Below, piece after piece: positions 1 to 6,519 of a DNA stretch of 18,602 bases. The notes under the pieces are model-generated. The model made no database searches, was not told the origin of the DNA, and was given only the letters and a program-made list of their open reading frames with translations. Both the position numbers and the translations under genes were made by a program. Numbering within the stretch: the stretch's first letter is position 1; every line of letters starts with the position of its first letter. The stretch is from an uncultured Campylobacter sp. (GTDB lineage: Bacteria; Campylobacterota; Campylobacteria; Campylobacterales; Campylobacteraceae): contig NZ_CALHHX010000171.1 in assembly GCF_938030685.1 (NCBI RefSeq), positions 1-18,602 on the forward strand, in the 5' to 3' direction.

Positions 1-791
1 AGCACCTTGCCTAAAATCCCAGCACCTTTGCCGACGGCGCTGCCGCGAAGCGCGCTTTCTTTTTCTCTCATCACCGCAAATAGCCCGTTCAGCGTCTTTT
101 GCGTGATGTAATCGTTCAAATCCTCGCCCTGCTTAGGCAGATACTCGCTCGCGCCCAGCCCGCGCGCGATATTTTGCACCGCTTCGTTACCCGCGATCTT
201 GTTTTGCGCGAAGGAATTTAGCCCGTTATACGCCGTCGCGAAGCTATTTTTGCTCATCATATCGCTTACGATCGGTCTAAAAACAAAATTTTCATAATTT
301 TTCCTTCGATCTAAATTTAACATCATATCGCTTACGATCGGTCTAAAAACCGCCCGCAGCTTCGCGCCCGATTTGCTCTGTAAATACTCGCTAAGCGCCG
401 TGTCGCCGCCGCCGATGAGCTTTTTAACGTCGGCATCGCTCATAGATTTCAGATCTTGCAAAAATATCTTGCTCGCACCGCTCACCGCCTTGGTAGCGGC
501 GTCGTTCATGCTCACGACGAGCTCACGTTCCCATTTATCGCCGCCTACCTTTCTCGCAAGCTTCGCAGCCGCCTTCAGCGAAGGAGGAAGCTCGATTTTA
601 GCGGTCTTGCTGTGGATGTAGCCCTTGGCGAGCTCGGCTACGGCGCGGTTTGCGGCGGAAGCGAGCAGCTCTTTGTAGTTTCCGCTCTGAGTCGCACCGA
701 GCACGTCCGCGCCCTGCTTTAGGATATCCGTTACGTCCGCATGCGCGAGCGACAGCGACGCGGCGGCGAGTAAAACCATAAATTTTTTCAT
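1..791 (-). CDS. DUF4197 domain periplasmic protein (3' end off window)
   Basis: I translated this frame by hand from ATG 791; it stays open to the window edge, about 263 codons. It begins with a clear signal peptide, MKKFMVLLAAASLSLAHA, with cleavage likely after A18, so the product is periplasmic. An AAAGG ribosome site lies 7 nt before the ATG. The body matches the helical DUF4197 family: DVLGATQSGNYKELLASA near the start, KIELPPSLKAAAKLARKVG, GGGDTALSEYLQSKSGAKL and NDYITQKTLNGLFAVMREKE. It ends at GAGILGKVL, which resembles the usual family C-terminus, so only a few residues should be missing. The biochemical function of DUF4197 is unknown. Odd feature: the peptide FRPIVSDMM occurs twice, separated by LNLDRRKNYENFV, because of an in-frame 66-bp duplication/insertion (255-350). 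The family assignment is from remembered motifs. Confidence 0.82.
   Translation of the reverse strand, partial: MKKFMVLLAAASLSLAHADVTDILKQGADVLGATQSGNYKELLASAANRAVAELAKGYIHSKTAKIELPPSLKAAAKLARKVGGDKWERELVVSMNDAATKAVSGASKIFLQDLKSMSDADVKKLIGGGDTALSEYLQSKSGAKLRAVFRPIVSDMMLNLDRRKNYENFVFRPIVSDMMSKNSFATAYNGLNSFAQNKIAGNEAVQNIARGLGASEYLPKQGEDLNDYITQKTLNGLFAVMREKESALRGSAVGKGAGILGKV
255..350. repeat. 30-bp direct repeat flanking 36 bp, in-frame insertion in DUF4197 gene
   Basis: Bases 255-284 and 321-350 are an identical 30-bp sequence, separated by 36 bp, so the period is 66 bp or exactly 22 codons. The frame of the DUF4197 gene is kept. The 36-bp spacer on the gene strand looks unlike coding sequence: TTAAATTTAGATCGAAGG followed by AAAAATTATGAAAATTTT, that is, an intergenic-style AT run, a Shine-Dalgarno-like GAAGG and an ATG. 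It encodes LNLDRRKNYENF plus the junction codon. Confidence 0.93.
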
Positions 792-819
792 ATTGCAACC
801 TTTGGATAAAATTTACGCC

Positions 820-825
820 ATTATG
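820..825 (-). promoter_or_regulatory. Candidate extended -10 for DUF4197 gene
   Basis: On the minus strand the sequence TTTTGGCATAATGG gives an extended -10 of TGG-CATAAT (CATAAT at 825-820). A transcript would start near 813 and leave a leader of about 22 nt with the AAAGG site before ATG 791. No clear -35 is visible, as is usual for Campylobacter sigma-70 promoters. Based on motif only. Confidence 0.4.
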
Positions 826-1236
826 CCAAAATGCGGTAAACGCTCAGCCCGTGCTCGGTTTAAATTTTCGCGCTGCGCGGGCGAGCTGAGATAAAATTTT
901 AAGCTAAATTTAAAAGCAGCTTCGAGTTAAATTTTAAACGTCAAATTTTAAAGCTAAATTTAACTGGTGGAATTTACCTGCCAATTTAAAGATGAAATTT
1001 GGATGCGTCGGTCTTTGTCATGCTTGCGGCTAAATTTTAAAAGCAGCACTACGACGAGCTAAAATTTTAAAACGCTGCTCGGCGCTATTTAAATTTACGC
1101 AGCGCACACGATGCCAGCGTAAGGCACATAAAGCAAATTATAGCGATGAGCTGTATATCCTCAGCACAAACGATTGAAATTTTATCAAACCCGCCGTAGT
1201 TCAAAAGCTCGCCGTAAATTTAAAGAGCTTAAATTT

Positions 1237-1256
1237 AAAAGCGAGCTGCCGCTTTT
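1237..1256 (-). terminator. Weak candidate terminator after gdhA
   Basis: A 7-bp inverted repeat, AAAAGCG / CGCTTTT, with loop GCAGCT on the minus strand lies 22 nt past the gdhA stop. The 3' arm itself supplies four U residues, followed by AAATTT rather than a long U-tract. The stem is short and partly A-U, so this is only a possible terminator. Confidence 0.35.
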
Positions 1257-1278
1257 GACAAAATAAAGCGAGTTGAGC

Positions 1279-2637
1279 TTAAACCAGACCTTGATCCAGC
1301 ATCGCATCGGCTACGCGGCGAAAGCCCGCGATGTTTGAGCCTAGCACGAGATTACCCTCCGCGCCGAATTCCTTCGAAGTCTCGTAGCTGGTGCGAAATA
1401 TGTGGCGCATGATCTCGCGCAGTTTACTATCGACCTCCTCGAAGCTCCACGACGCCATCTGTGCGTTCTGCGCCATCTCAAGCCCGCTCGTAGCCACGCC
1501 GCCAGCATTCGCCGCTTTGGCAGGGCCGAAAAGAAAGTCTTTTTGCGCGAGCATAAAATCTATCGCCTCAAGCGTGCTTGGCATATTCGCGCCCTCGCAA
1601 ACCATGCGGCATCCGTTGGCATAGAGAGTCTTTACGTCTTGCAGATTAAGCTCGTTTTGCGTAGCGCTCGGAAACGCCGCGTCGCACGGCACGCTCCACA
1701 CGCAGTTACGCCCCGCGGGATAGGCGCTAACTGGGATAAATTTTGCGCCAGGACGCTCCTTGATATATTCGCAAAGCCCTACGCGCAGCTGCTCTTTTAG
1801 CTTTTTAAGAAGCATTACATCGATTCCCTCGGCGTCATAGATAAAGCCCGTAGAATCGCTTACTGTAACGGGCTTAGCCTGCATCTGATAGAGCTTTTCG
1901 GCTGTGTAGATCGCGACGTTGCCGGCGCCCGAGATCGTGCAAATTTTGCCGTGCAGCGAATCGCCCTTGGTAGCTAGCATCTCGTTTGCGAAATACACGG
2001 AGCCGTAGCCCGTAGCCTCGGTGCGCGCAAGACTACCGCCCCAGCTTAGCCCTTTGCCCGTAAGCGCACCGTCGAATCTGCGGGTGAGCTTTTTATATGC
2101 GCCGTACATATAGCCGATCTCGCGACCGCCCACGCCGATGTCGCCCGCAGGCACGTCAGTATTGGAGCTGATTAGGCGGTGAAGTTCAAGCATAAAAGCT
2201 TGACAAAATCTCATAATCTCGCCGTCGCTCTTGCCCTTGGGATCGAAATTTGCGCCCCCTTTTGCGCCGCCGATATTAAGACCCGTGAGGGAATTTTTAA
2301 AAATTTGCTCAAAGCCTAAGAATTTCAAAACGCCCAAATTTACACTCGGGTGAAAGCGCAGTCCGCCTTTGTAAGGCCCCAGAGCGGAGTTGAACTCTAT
2401 GCGATATCCCGTATGCACGCAGGGCTCGCCGCCGTCGCTCATATAGACGACGCGAAACATCATCGTGCGCTCGGGCGCCAAAATACGCTCTAAAATTTTA
2501 TTTTTCACGTATCGTTCATCGCGCTTTAGAAGCGGTATGAGCGAGTATAAAATTTCGGTCGATGCCTGGATAAAGACCTCCTGACCGGGATTGGCGCGCT
2601 TTAAATTTAGCAGCAAGCCGTCGATGTAAGATTTCAT
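1279..2637 (-). CDS. gdhA: NADP-type glutamate dehydrogenase
   Basis: A 452-residue protein of the expected length for the hexameric bacterial enzyme, which interconverts 2-oxoglutarate plus ammonium and glutamate in the cytosol. Visible motifs: substrate-binding GPYKGGLRFHP (residues 87-97), catalytic lysine in GGAKGGANFDPKG (K126), PAGDIGVGGREIGYM with the active-site aspartate (D166), and a Rossmann glycine motif SGAGNVA (236-242). VSDSTG (259-264) after the second strand resembles NADP-dependent enzymes such as E. coli GdhA, so anabolic ammonium assimilation is the likely role. The ATG overlaps the mqnA stop (ATGA, 4 nt), and AAGGAGGAA lies just before it inside the mqnA tail, which suggests translational coupling. 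The functional link to mqnA is not obvious. From memory, C. jejuni lacks GDH and relies on GOGAT, so this gene is variable in the genus. Confidence 0.96.
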   Translation of the reverse strand: MKSYIDGLLLNLKRANPGQEVFIQASTEILYSLIPLLKRDERYVKNKILERILAPERTMMFRVVYMSDGGEPCVHTGYRIEFNSALGPYKGGLRFHPSVNLGVLKFLGFEQIFKNSLTGLNIGGAKGGANFDPKGKSDGEIMRFCQAFMLELHRLISSNTDVPAGDIGVGGREIGYMYGAYKKLTRRFDGALTGKGLSWGGSLARTEATGYGSVYFANEMLATKGDSLHGKICTISGAGNVAIYTAEKLYQMQAKPVTVSDSTGFIYDAEGIDVMLLKKLKEQLRVGLCEYIKERPGAKFIPVSAYPAGRNCVWSVPCDAAFPSATQNELNLQDVKTLYANGCRMVCEGANMPSTLEAIDFMLAQKDFLFGPAKAANAGGVATSGLEMAQNAQMASWSFEEVDSKLREIMRHIFRTSYETSKEFGAEGNLVLGSNIAGFRRVADAMLDQGLV

Positions 2638-3326
2638 AGTTCCTCCTTTTGAACCGGATTAAATTTTAATTTTTTGGCTTTAGCGATAAATTTTTTCAGC
2701 GCCAGCTCCTCGCGGACGCCGATTTTGTAGCTTATAAATTTCAGATAATTTAAAATTTCACGCTCTTTTATGCCGCGCGAAAAGGCGTAGCTTTGCAGGA
2801 TATATCTTGGAATTTTAATGCGCGAACGCAAAAATTTCGTCGCCAGGCGCGAGTAGACTTTTTCGTTTTTCACGCAGCATAGCCGCCCGAAAACGAAGGG
2901 TAAGCCCGTACGCTGCTGCCAAATTTTGCCAAGATCGTAAAATTTATCTCTGCCCTGCAAAAGCAGAGCCTTTAGAGCATTATCGCCGATTAGCACCTCG
3001 CCGCTAAGATCCAGCACGCGAGCTAGCATATTTGAGCTCATCGACGCGGGATCGAGCCTAGGCGCCGAGTTTTTGCGCACGAGTACGCTTAGCACTTCCC
3101 GCTTTGCGACGATTCCAAGAGGCAGCTTGCGGTACTTTGCGCGGCGGCTTTCGATGCTTGAGATCACTGCAGCGTCTATCCTGCGGCTATAAAGATCGGC
3201 GCAGAGCTTGCTCGGCACCCCTTTTTTAAATTCTATCGATTTTTTAACGTAAGACGGCAGCGGAAGGGATTTTAAAAATACGTGAAAAGGGAGCAAATTT
3301 AGATAATCGATTTTGCCTAATAACAT
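2634..3326 (-). CDS. mqnA: Chorismate dehydratase, futalosine menaquinone pathway
   Basis: A 230-residue protein of the MqnA/MqnD periplasmic-binding-like fold. It starts GKIDYLNLLPFHVFLK, then has GVPSKLCADLYSRRIDAA, VISSIES, GIVAKREVLSVLV and GLPFVFGRLCC, the pattern I recall for epsilonproteobacterial MqnA. MqnA dehydrates chorismate to 3-(1-carboxyvinyloxy)benzoate, the first committed step of menaquinone synthesis through futalosine, which Campylobacter uses instead of the MenFDHCEB route. ATG 3326 has GGAG 6 nt upstream. The C-terminus is Lys-rich (AKAKKLKFNPVQKEEL) and its last codons contain the ribosome site for gdhA. From memory the C. jejuni counterpart is Cj1285c, also close to the malic enzyme and gltX genes. 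MqnD is the main alternative, but the short size and N-terminal motif favour MqnA. Confidence 0.87.
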   Translation of the reverse strand: MLLGKIDYLNLLPFHVFLKSLPLPSYVKKSIEFKKGVPSKLCADLYSRRIDAAVISSIESRRAKYRKLPLGIVAKREVLSVLVRKNSAPRLDPASMSSNMLARVLDLSGEVLIGDNALKALLLQGRDKFYDLGKIWQQRTGLPFVFGRLCCVKNEKVYSRLATKFLRSRIKIPRYILQSYAFSRGIKEREILNYLKFISYKIGVREELALKKFIAKAKKLKFNPVQKEEL

Positions 3327-3349
3327 AACTTTCTCCGAATTTAGCGCAG

Positions 3350-3389
3350 AAAAAAGGGCTAAATTCCGGCGCTAAATCGGAATTTAACC
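3350..3389 (-). terminator. Rho-independent terminator between lipoprotein gene and mqnA
   Basis: On the minus strand GGTTAAATTCCG (3389-3378) pairs with CGGAATTTAGCC (3368-3357) as a 12-bp stem with one U-G wobble and a 9-nt loop, ATTTAGCGC. A C and six U residues (3355-3350) follow at once. This is the best terminator in the window and should end the gltX-malic enzyme-pncB-lipoprotein transcript, or act as an attenuator for mqnA-gdhA. The loop is complementary to 3347-3339 just downstream, close to the mqnA ribosome site (see findings). Confidence 0.75.
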
Positions 3390-3404
3390 AAAAAATTTTA
3401 AAGT

Positions 3405-3776
3405 TTATTTGACCTCGGTGATCGGGATGGATTTGTATTTGCTAAACTCCACTATGCCCTCACCTTTTTTGAAGTGGATGCTCACTCCGTCTTTGTTATC
3501 CATATAGATGCCGTCGGCGGCGCGGTCGCGCTTAAGATCGTAGCTTTTGCCGCTATCGTCCTTTAATACGGCGGTATTGAAATCGTCGTTTGAACTAAGC
3601 GAAAGTTTTTTGCCCTGCTCATCGACAAAATAGAGGGTCTTTGCGTTCTCTTTAGTTATGGTTTTTTCGCTCTGTGCTTGCTTATTCATAGCGCTATCCG
3701 GGGATTGGCGGAGCTGGTTTGAGCCGCATCCTAGCAAAACTAACGCCAAAGCGGCACACGATAGAACTTTAAACAT
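3405..3776 (-). CDS. Small lipoprotein, MliC-like C-terminal domain
   Basis: A 123-residue protein with a lipoprotein signal, MFKVLSCAALALVLLGC, whose lipobox is LLGC with the lipidated cysteine at C17. A Ser/Gln-rich linker (about 18-40) follows, then one small beta-rich domain: TLYFVDEQGKKLSLS, NTAVLKDDSGKSYDLKR, GIYMDNKDGVSIHFKKGE. The order of strands and the YDL...GIYMDNKDGVSIHFKKGE stretch resemble MliC, the membrane-bound C-type lysozyme inhibitors, but the disulfide cysteines of classical MliC are missing, so the match is tentative. It would sit in the outer or inner membrane facing the periplasm. The ATG overlaps the pncB stop by 8 nt with AAAGGAG 4 nt upstream, so it is translated from the pncB transcript. 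A strong terminator follows. It could equally be an unrelated small envelope lipoprotein. Confidence 0.75.
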   Translation of the reverse strand: MFKVLSCAALALVLLGCGSNQLRQSPDSAMNKQAQSEKTITKENAKTLYFVDEQGKKLSLSSNDDFNTAVLKDDSGKSYDLKRDRAADGIYMDNKDGVSIHFKKGEGIVEFSKYKSIPITEVK

Positions 3777-5217
3777 ATTTCTCCTTTAAATTTAGGTTAC
3801 ACTCGTTGATGAGTGATTTTCGAATATCCCAAAGCTTTTGAGAGAGATCCACTTTGTAGCTTTGCGGATGGACATTGCGAAGGTGCTCGAGCCAAAATTT
3901 GCTCTTTTGCTCCTTGCTAAAACGCGCGATTTCGCTTACGCTACGGCGGACGCCTACGAATTTGCCCTCCCTAAAAACGGGACGTAAGAGCTTATGCGAG
4001 CTGAAATTCGTTAAAATTTTACGCTTGTAGGTGTAAAGCGGATGGAAAATTTCAAGCGGCGCACTCTCGTCTATACTCTCTCCCTCAAGCGCGATCAGAT
4101 CGGCAAGTGCCATGCCGTTATCCTTGTCGTAGAGCCTAAAGACCTGCTTGTAGCCGGGATTGTTGATCTTACGCGGATCGTTTGAAATTTTGATTTTAGC
4201 CACGATCTCGCCATCTCTTTCGATACCGCTTAGCTTATACACGCCGCCTAGACTCGAACTGTCCCCGCCGGTAATAAGCCTCGTGCCGATCCCCCAGCTA
4301 TCAATTTTGGCATCAAAAAGCTTGAGTTGATCGATCGCGTATTCGTCCAGATCATTTGACGCAGTGATCTTTGCGTCATTAAAGCCCGCAGCATCGAGCA
4401 TCTTGCGCGCCTGTTTGGTCAGATACTCCAGATCGCCCGAATCTATGCGAATTCCAAGCGGCTCATGACCGCTGGCGCGAAGCTCTTTAAAAACCGTAAT
4501 CGCATTCGGCACGCCGCTTGCGAGAGTATCGTAGGTATCGACGAGCAAAAGCGTGCTGTTCGGATAAATTTTAGCGTAGGCGCGAAACGCCTCCAGCTCG
4601 CTATCAAAGCTCTGAATCCAAGAGTGCGAGTGGGTGCCGATCGCGGGTACTCCGAATTTCTTTGCGGCGAGCACGTTTGACGTGGCACTGCAGCCACCTA
4701 TAATCGCAGCTTTTGCGCCGTAGATGCCCGCACTTCGCCCCTGAGCACGGCGCAAGCCAAACTCCATCACCGAATCACCCTTAGCGCTAAAATTGATGCG
4801 CGAGCTTTTCGTGGCGATTAGAGTTTGAAAATTTATAGTATTTAAAATCGCAGTCTCGATGAGCTGCGCCTCCATGATATTTGCCTTGACGCGGATAAGC
4901 GGCTCGTGCGGAAATACGATCTGCCCCTCATCCATGGCGTAAATTTCGCCGCTAAATTTAAAGCCTCTTAGAAATTCCAAAAATTCGGGCTTAAAGAAAT
5001 TTAGACTTTTTAGATATGCGATGTCGTCGTCGCTAAATTTTAAGTTTTCGATATAATCCACAACCTCGTTTAAGCCGCAAAATATCGCGTAACCGCCGCC
5101 GCTTGGGTTTTTACGATAAAAAACGTCAAAAACCGCTGTCTGATCGGGCTTCGTAAAAAAATAGCCCTGCATCATGCTAAGCTGATAAAAATCGGTAAGT
5201 AAAGCCAAATCTTTCAT
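3769..5217 (-). CDS. pncB: Nicotinate phosphoribosyltransferase
   Basis: A 482-residue enzyme of the NAPRTase family, which makes nicotinate mononucleotide from nicotinate and PRPP with ATP hydrolysis (Preiss-Handler NAD salvage, cytosolic). Motifs in order: LLTDFYQLSMMQGYF (7-21), FDVFYRKNP, FGLRRAQGRSAG (153-164), GTHSHSW (194-200) with the histidine expected to be phosphorylated, LLLVDTYDTLASG (223-235), GIRIDSGDLEYL (255-266) and GIGTRLITGGDSSSLGG (309-325). The ATG at 5217 follows AGAGG by 6 nt. It lies 44 nt after the malic enzyme gene and overlaps the lipoprotein gene. From memory, C. jejuni has upp (uracil phosphoribosyltransferase) in this position, so a different phosphoribosyltransferase sits in otherwise conserved order. 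Confidence 0.94.
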   Translation of the reverse strand: MKDLALLTDFYQLSMMQGYFFTKPDQTAVFDVFYRKNPSGGGYAIFCGLNEVVDYIENLKFSDDDIAYLKSLNFFKPEFLEFLRGFKFSGEIYAMDEGQIVFPHEPLIRVKANIMEAQLIETAILNTINFQTLIATKSSRINFSAKGDSVMEFGLRRAQGRSAGIYGAKAAIIGGCSATSNVLAAKKFGVPAIGTHSHSWIQSFDSELEAFRAYAKIYPNSTLLLVDTYDTLASGVPNAITVFKELRASGHEPLGIRIDSGDLEYLTKQARKMLDAAGFNDAKITASNDLDEYAIDQLKLFDAKIDSWGIGTRLITGGDSSSLGGVYKLSGIERDGEIVAKIKISNDPRKINNPGYKQVFRLYDKDNGMALADLIALEGESIDESAPLEIFHPLYTYKRKILTNFSSHKLLRPVFREGKFVGVRRSVSEIARFSKEQKSKFWLEHLRNVHPQSYKVDLSQKLWDIRKSLINECNLNLKEKYV

Positions 5218-5261
5218 TTACGCCTCTTAAATTTAATCTCGCCTCATGTTAGAGCAAAAAA

Positions 5262-6518
5262 TCATAGCTTTTTAGCTTCTAGGCTCTTTTTATAAGCTGC
5301 AACGTCGAACTCTTTGATGCGAGCGACGCCGTCATCCACCGCAGCTTTTGCGACCGCCATCGAGATCACGGCAAATACGCGTGGATCGAAAGGATTTGGG
5401 ATCACGTAGTCTTTGCCGAATTTTAAATTATCCTTGCCCAGCATCTTGCGGATTTCTTCAGGAACCTCTTCGCGAGCAAGATCCGCCATTGCGCGAGCGG
5501 CAGCAATTTTCATATTTTCGGTAATCTTTTTGGCTCTTACGTCAAGCGCGCCGCGGAATATATACGGAAAGCCCAAAACGTTATTGATCTGATTTGCGAA
5601 GTCGCTTCTGCCCGTGCCTACGATCGCGTCGTTTCTTACTTCCTCGACCTCGCTTGGATAAATTTCCGGTACCGGATTTGCAAGCGCAAAAATGATCGGA
5701 TGCGGCGCCATAGTCCTTACCATCTCTTTGGTTAAAACGCCCGGCTTGCTAAGACCCAAAAACATATCCGCGCCCTTCATCGCGTCCTCTAGCGTGCGAT
5801 CTGCGGTATCTAGGGCAAATTCTTTCTTTTGCTCGGTAAGATCGGTGCGGCCCTTGTGGATCACCCCTTTGGAATCAAGCATTATGATATGTTTGGCGCC
5901 TAAATTACGATACATCTTTGCGCACGCTATGCCTGCAGCGCCCGAGCCGCTGACTACGATCTTCATATCCTCGATCTTTTTGCCGCTGATAAGGGCTGCA
6001 TTGATTAGCCCTGCGCCCGTAATCATCGCAGTGCCGTGCTGATCGTCGTGCATGACGGGGATGTCGACGGCTTTTTGTAGCTCGCGCTCGATCTCGAAGC
6101 ACTCGGGAGCTTTGATATCCTCCAAATTTATACCGCCGAACGTAGGCGCAAGTGCTTTGCAAATTTCAATTATCTTTTTAGGATCTTTTTCATCGATCTC
6201 AATATCGAAGGCATCAACGCCGCCGAATTTTTTAAACAAAACCGCCTTACCCTCCATTACGGGCTTTCCGGCGATTGCGCCGATATCACCAAGCCCCAAA
6301 ACCGCCGTGCCGTTAGTGATGACGGCTACGAGATTGGCTTTATTCGTGTATTTAAACGCAGCCTCGTGATCTTTTTCGATCACCTTGCAAGGCTCCGCGA
6401 CGCCCGGCGTATATGCAAGCGCCAAATCCTCCGCAGTAGCGCACGGGGTTTTTACATTCGTTCCGATTTTACCGCCTATGTGGTACTTCAAAGCCGCTTC
6501 AACGTTTACTTTAGCCAT
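5262..6518 (-). CDS. NAD(P)-dependent malic enzyme
   Basis: A 418-residue oxaloacetate-decarboxylating malate dehydrogenase that converts malate to pyruvate and CO2 with reduction of NAD(P). Visible motifs: LAYTPGVAEPC (34-44) with the active-site tyrosine, KPVMEGKAVLFKKFGGVDAFD (85-105) with the catalytic lysine K91, metal-binding LEDIKAPECF (132-141) and MHDDQHGTA (156-164), the cofactor loop SGSGAAGIACAK (190-201), and FALANPVPEIYP. It is the short form: the C-terminal phosphotransacetylase-like domain of the ~750-residue MaeB proteins is absent. The ATG lies 1 nt after the gltX stop with AAAAGGAT upstream, indicating co-translation. From memory the C. jejuni homologue is Cj1287c (mez), next to gltX2 as here. 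In Campylobacter this enzyme supports amino-acid-driven gluconeogenesis. Confidence 0.95.
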   Translation of the reverse strand: MAKVNVEAALKYHIGGKIGTNVKTPCATAEDLALAYTPGVAEPCKVIEKDHEAAFKYTNKANLVAVITNGTAVLGLGDIGAIAGKPVMEGKAVLFKKFGGVDAFDIEIDEKDPKKIIEICKALAPTFGGINLEDIKAPECFEIERELQKAVDIPVMHDDQHGTAMITGAGLINAALISGKKIEDMKIVVSGSGAAGIACAKMYRNLGAKHIIMLDSKGVIHKGRTDLTEQKKEFALDTADRTLEDAMKGADMFLGLSKPGVLTKEMVRTMAPHPIIFALANPVPEIYPSEVEEVRNDAIVGTGRSDFANQINNVLGFPYIFRGALDVRAKKITENMKIAAARAMADLAREEVPEEIRKMLGKDNLKFGKDYVIPNPFDPRVFAVISMAVAKAAVDDGVARIKEFDVAAYKKSLEAKKL

Positions 6519-6519
6519 T

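Larger units (their letters stand above)
792..1278. other. Intergenic region with clustered AT palindromes
   Basis: No convincing gene lies in these 487 bases. Between about 857 and 1096 there are roughly nine copies of TAAATTTTAA-type near-palindromes, many bounded by GC/AGC (for example around 891-914, 927-936, 942-963, 1031-1044, 1060-1075 and 1085-1100). The only minus-strand frame of note is a 39-codon TTG-start frame at 1204-1085 with one hydrophobic stretch, but it has no good ribosome site. Upstream of the DUF4197 gene there is a possible -10; downstream of gdhA a weak hairpin. I see no tRNA or recognised structured RNA. Confidence 0.6.

Noticed and set aside
857..1100. CRISPR-like array
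   Set aside because: The repeated words are short, irregularly spaced AT palindromes without constant-length repeats or spacers, and no cas genes are present.
1402..1800. 132-codon plus-strand frame opposite gdhA
   Set aside because: It lies wholly antisense to a motif-complete gdhA, has no family resemblance, and is explained by the GC-skewed codon use of the real gene.
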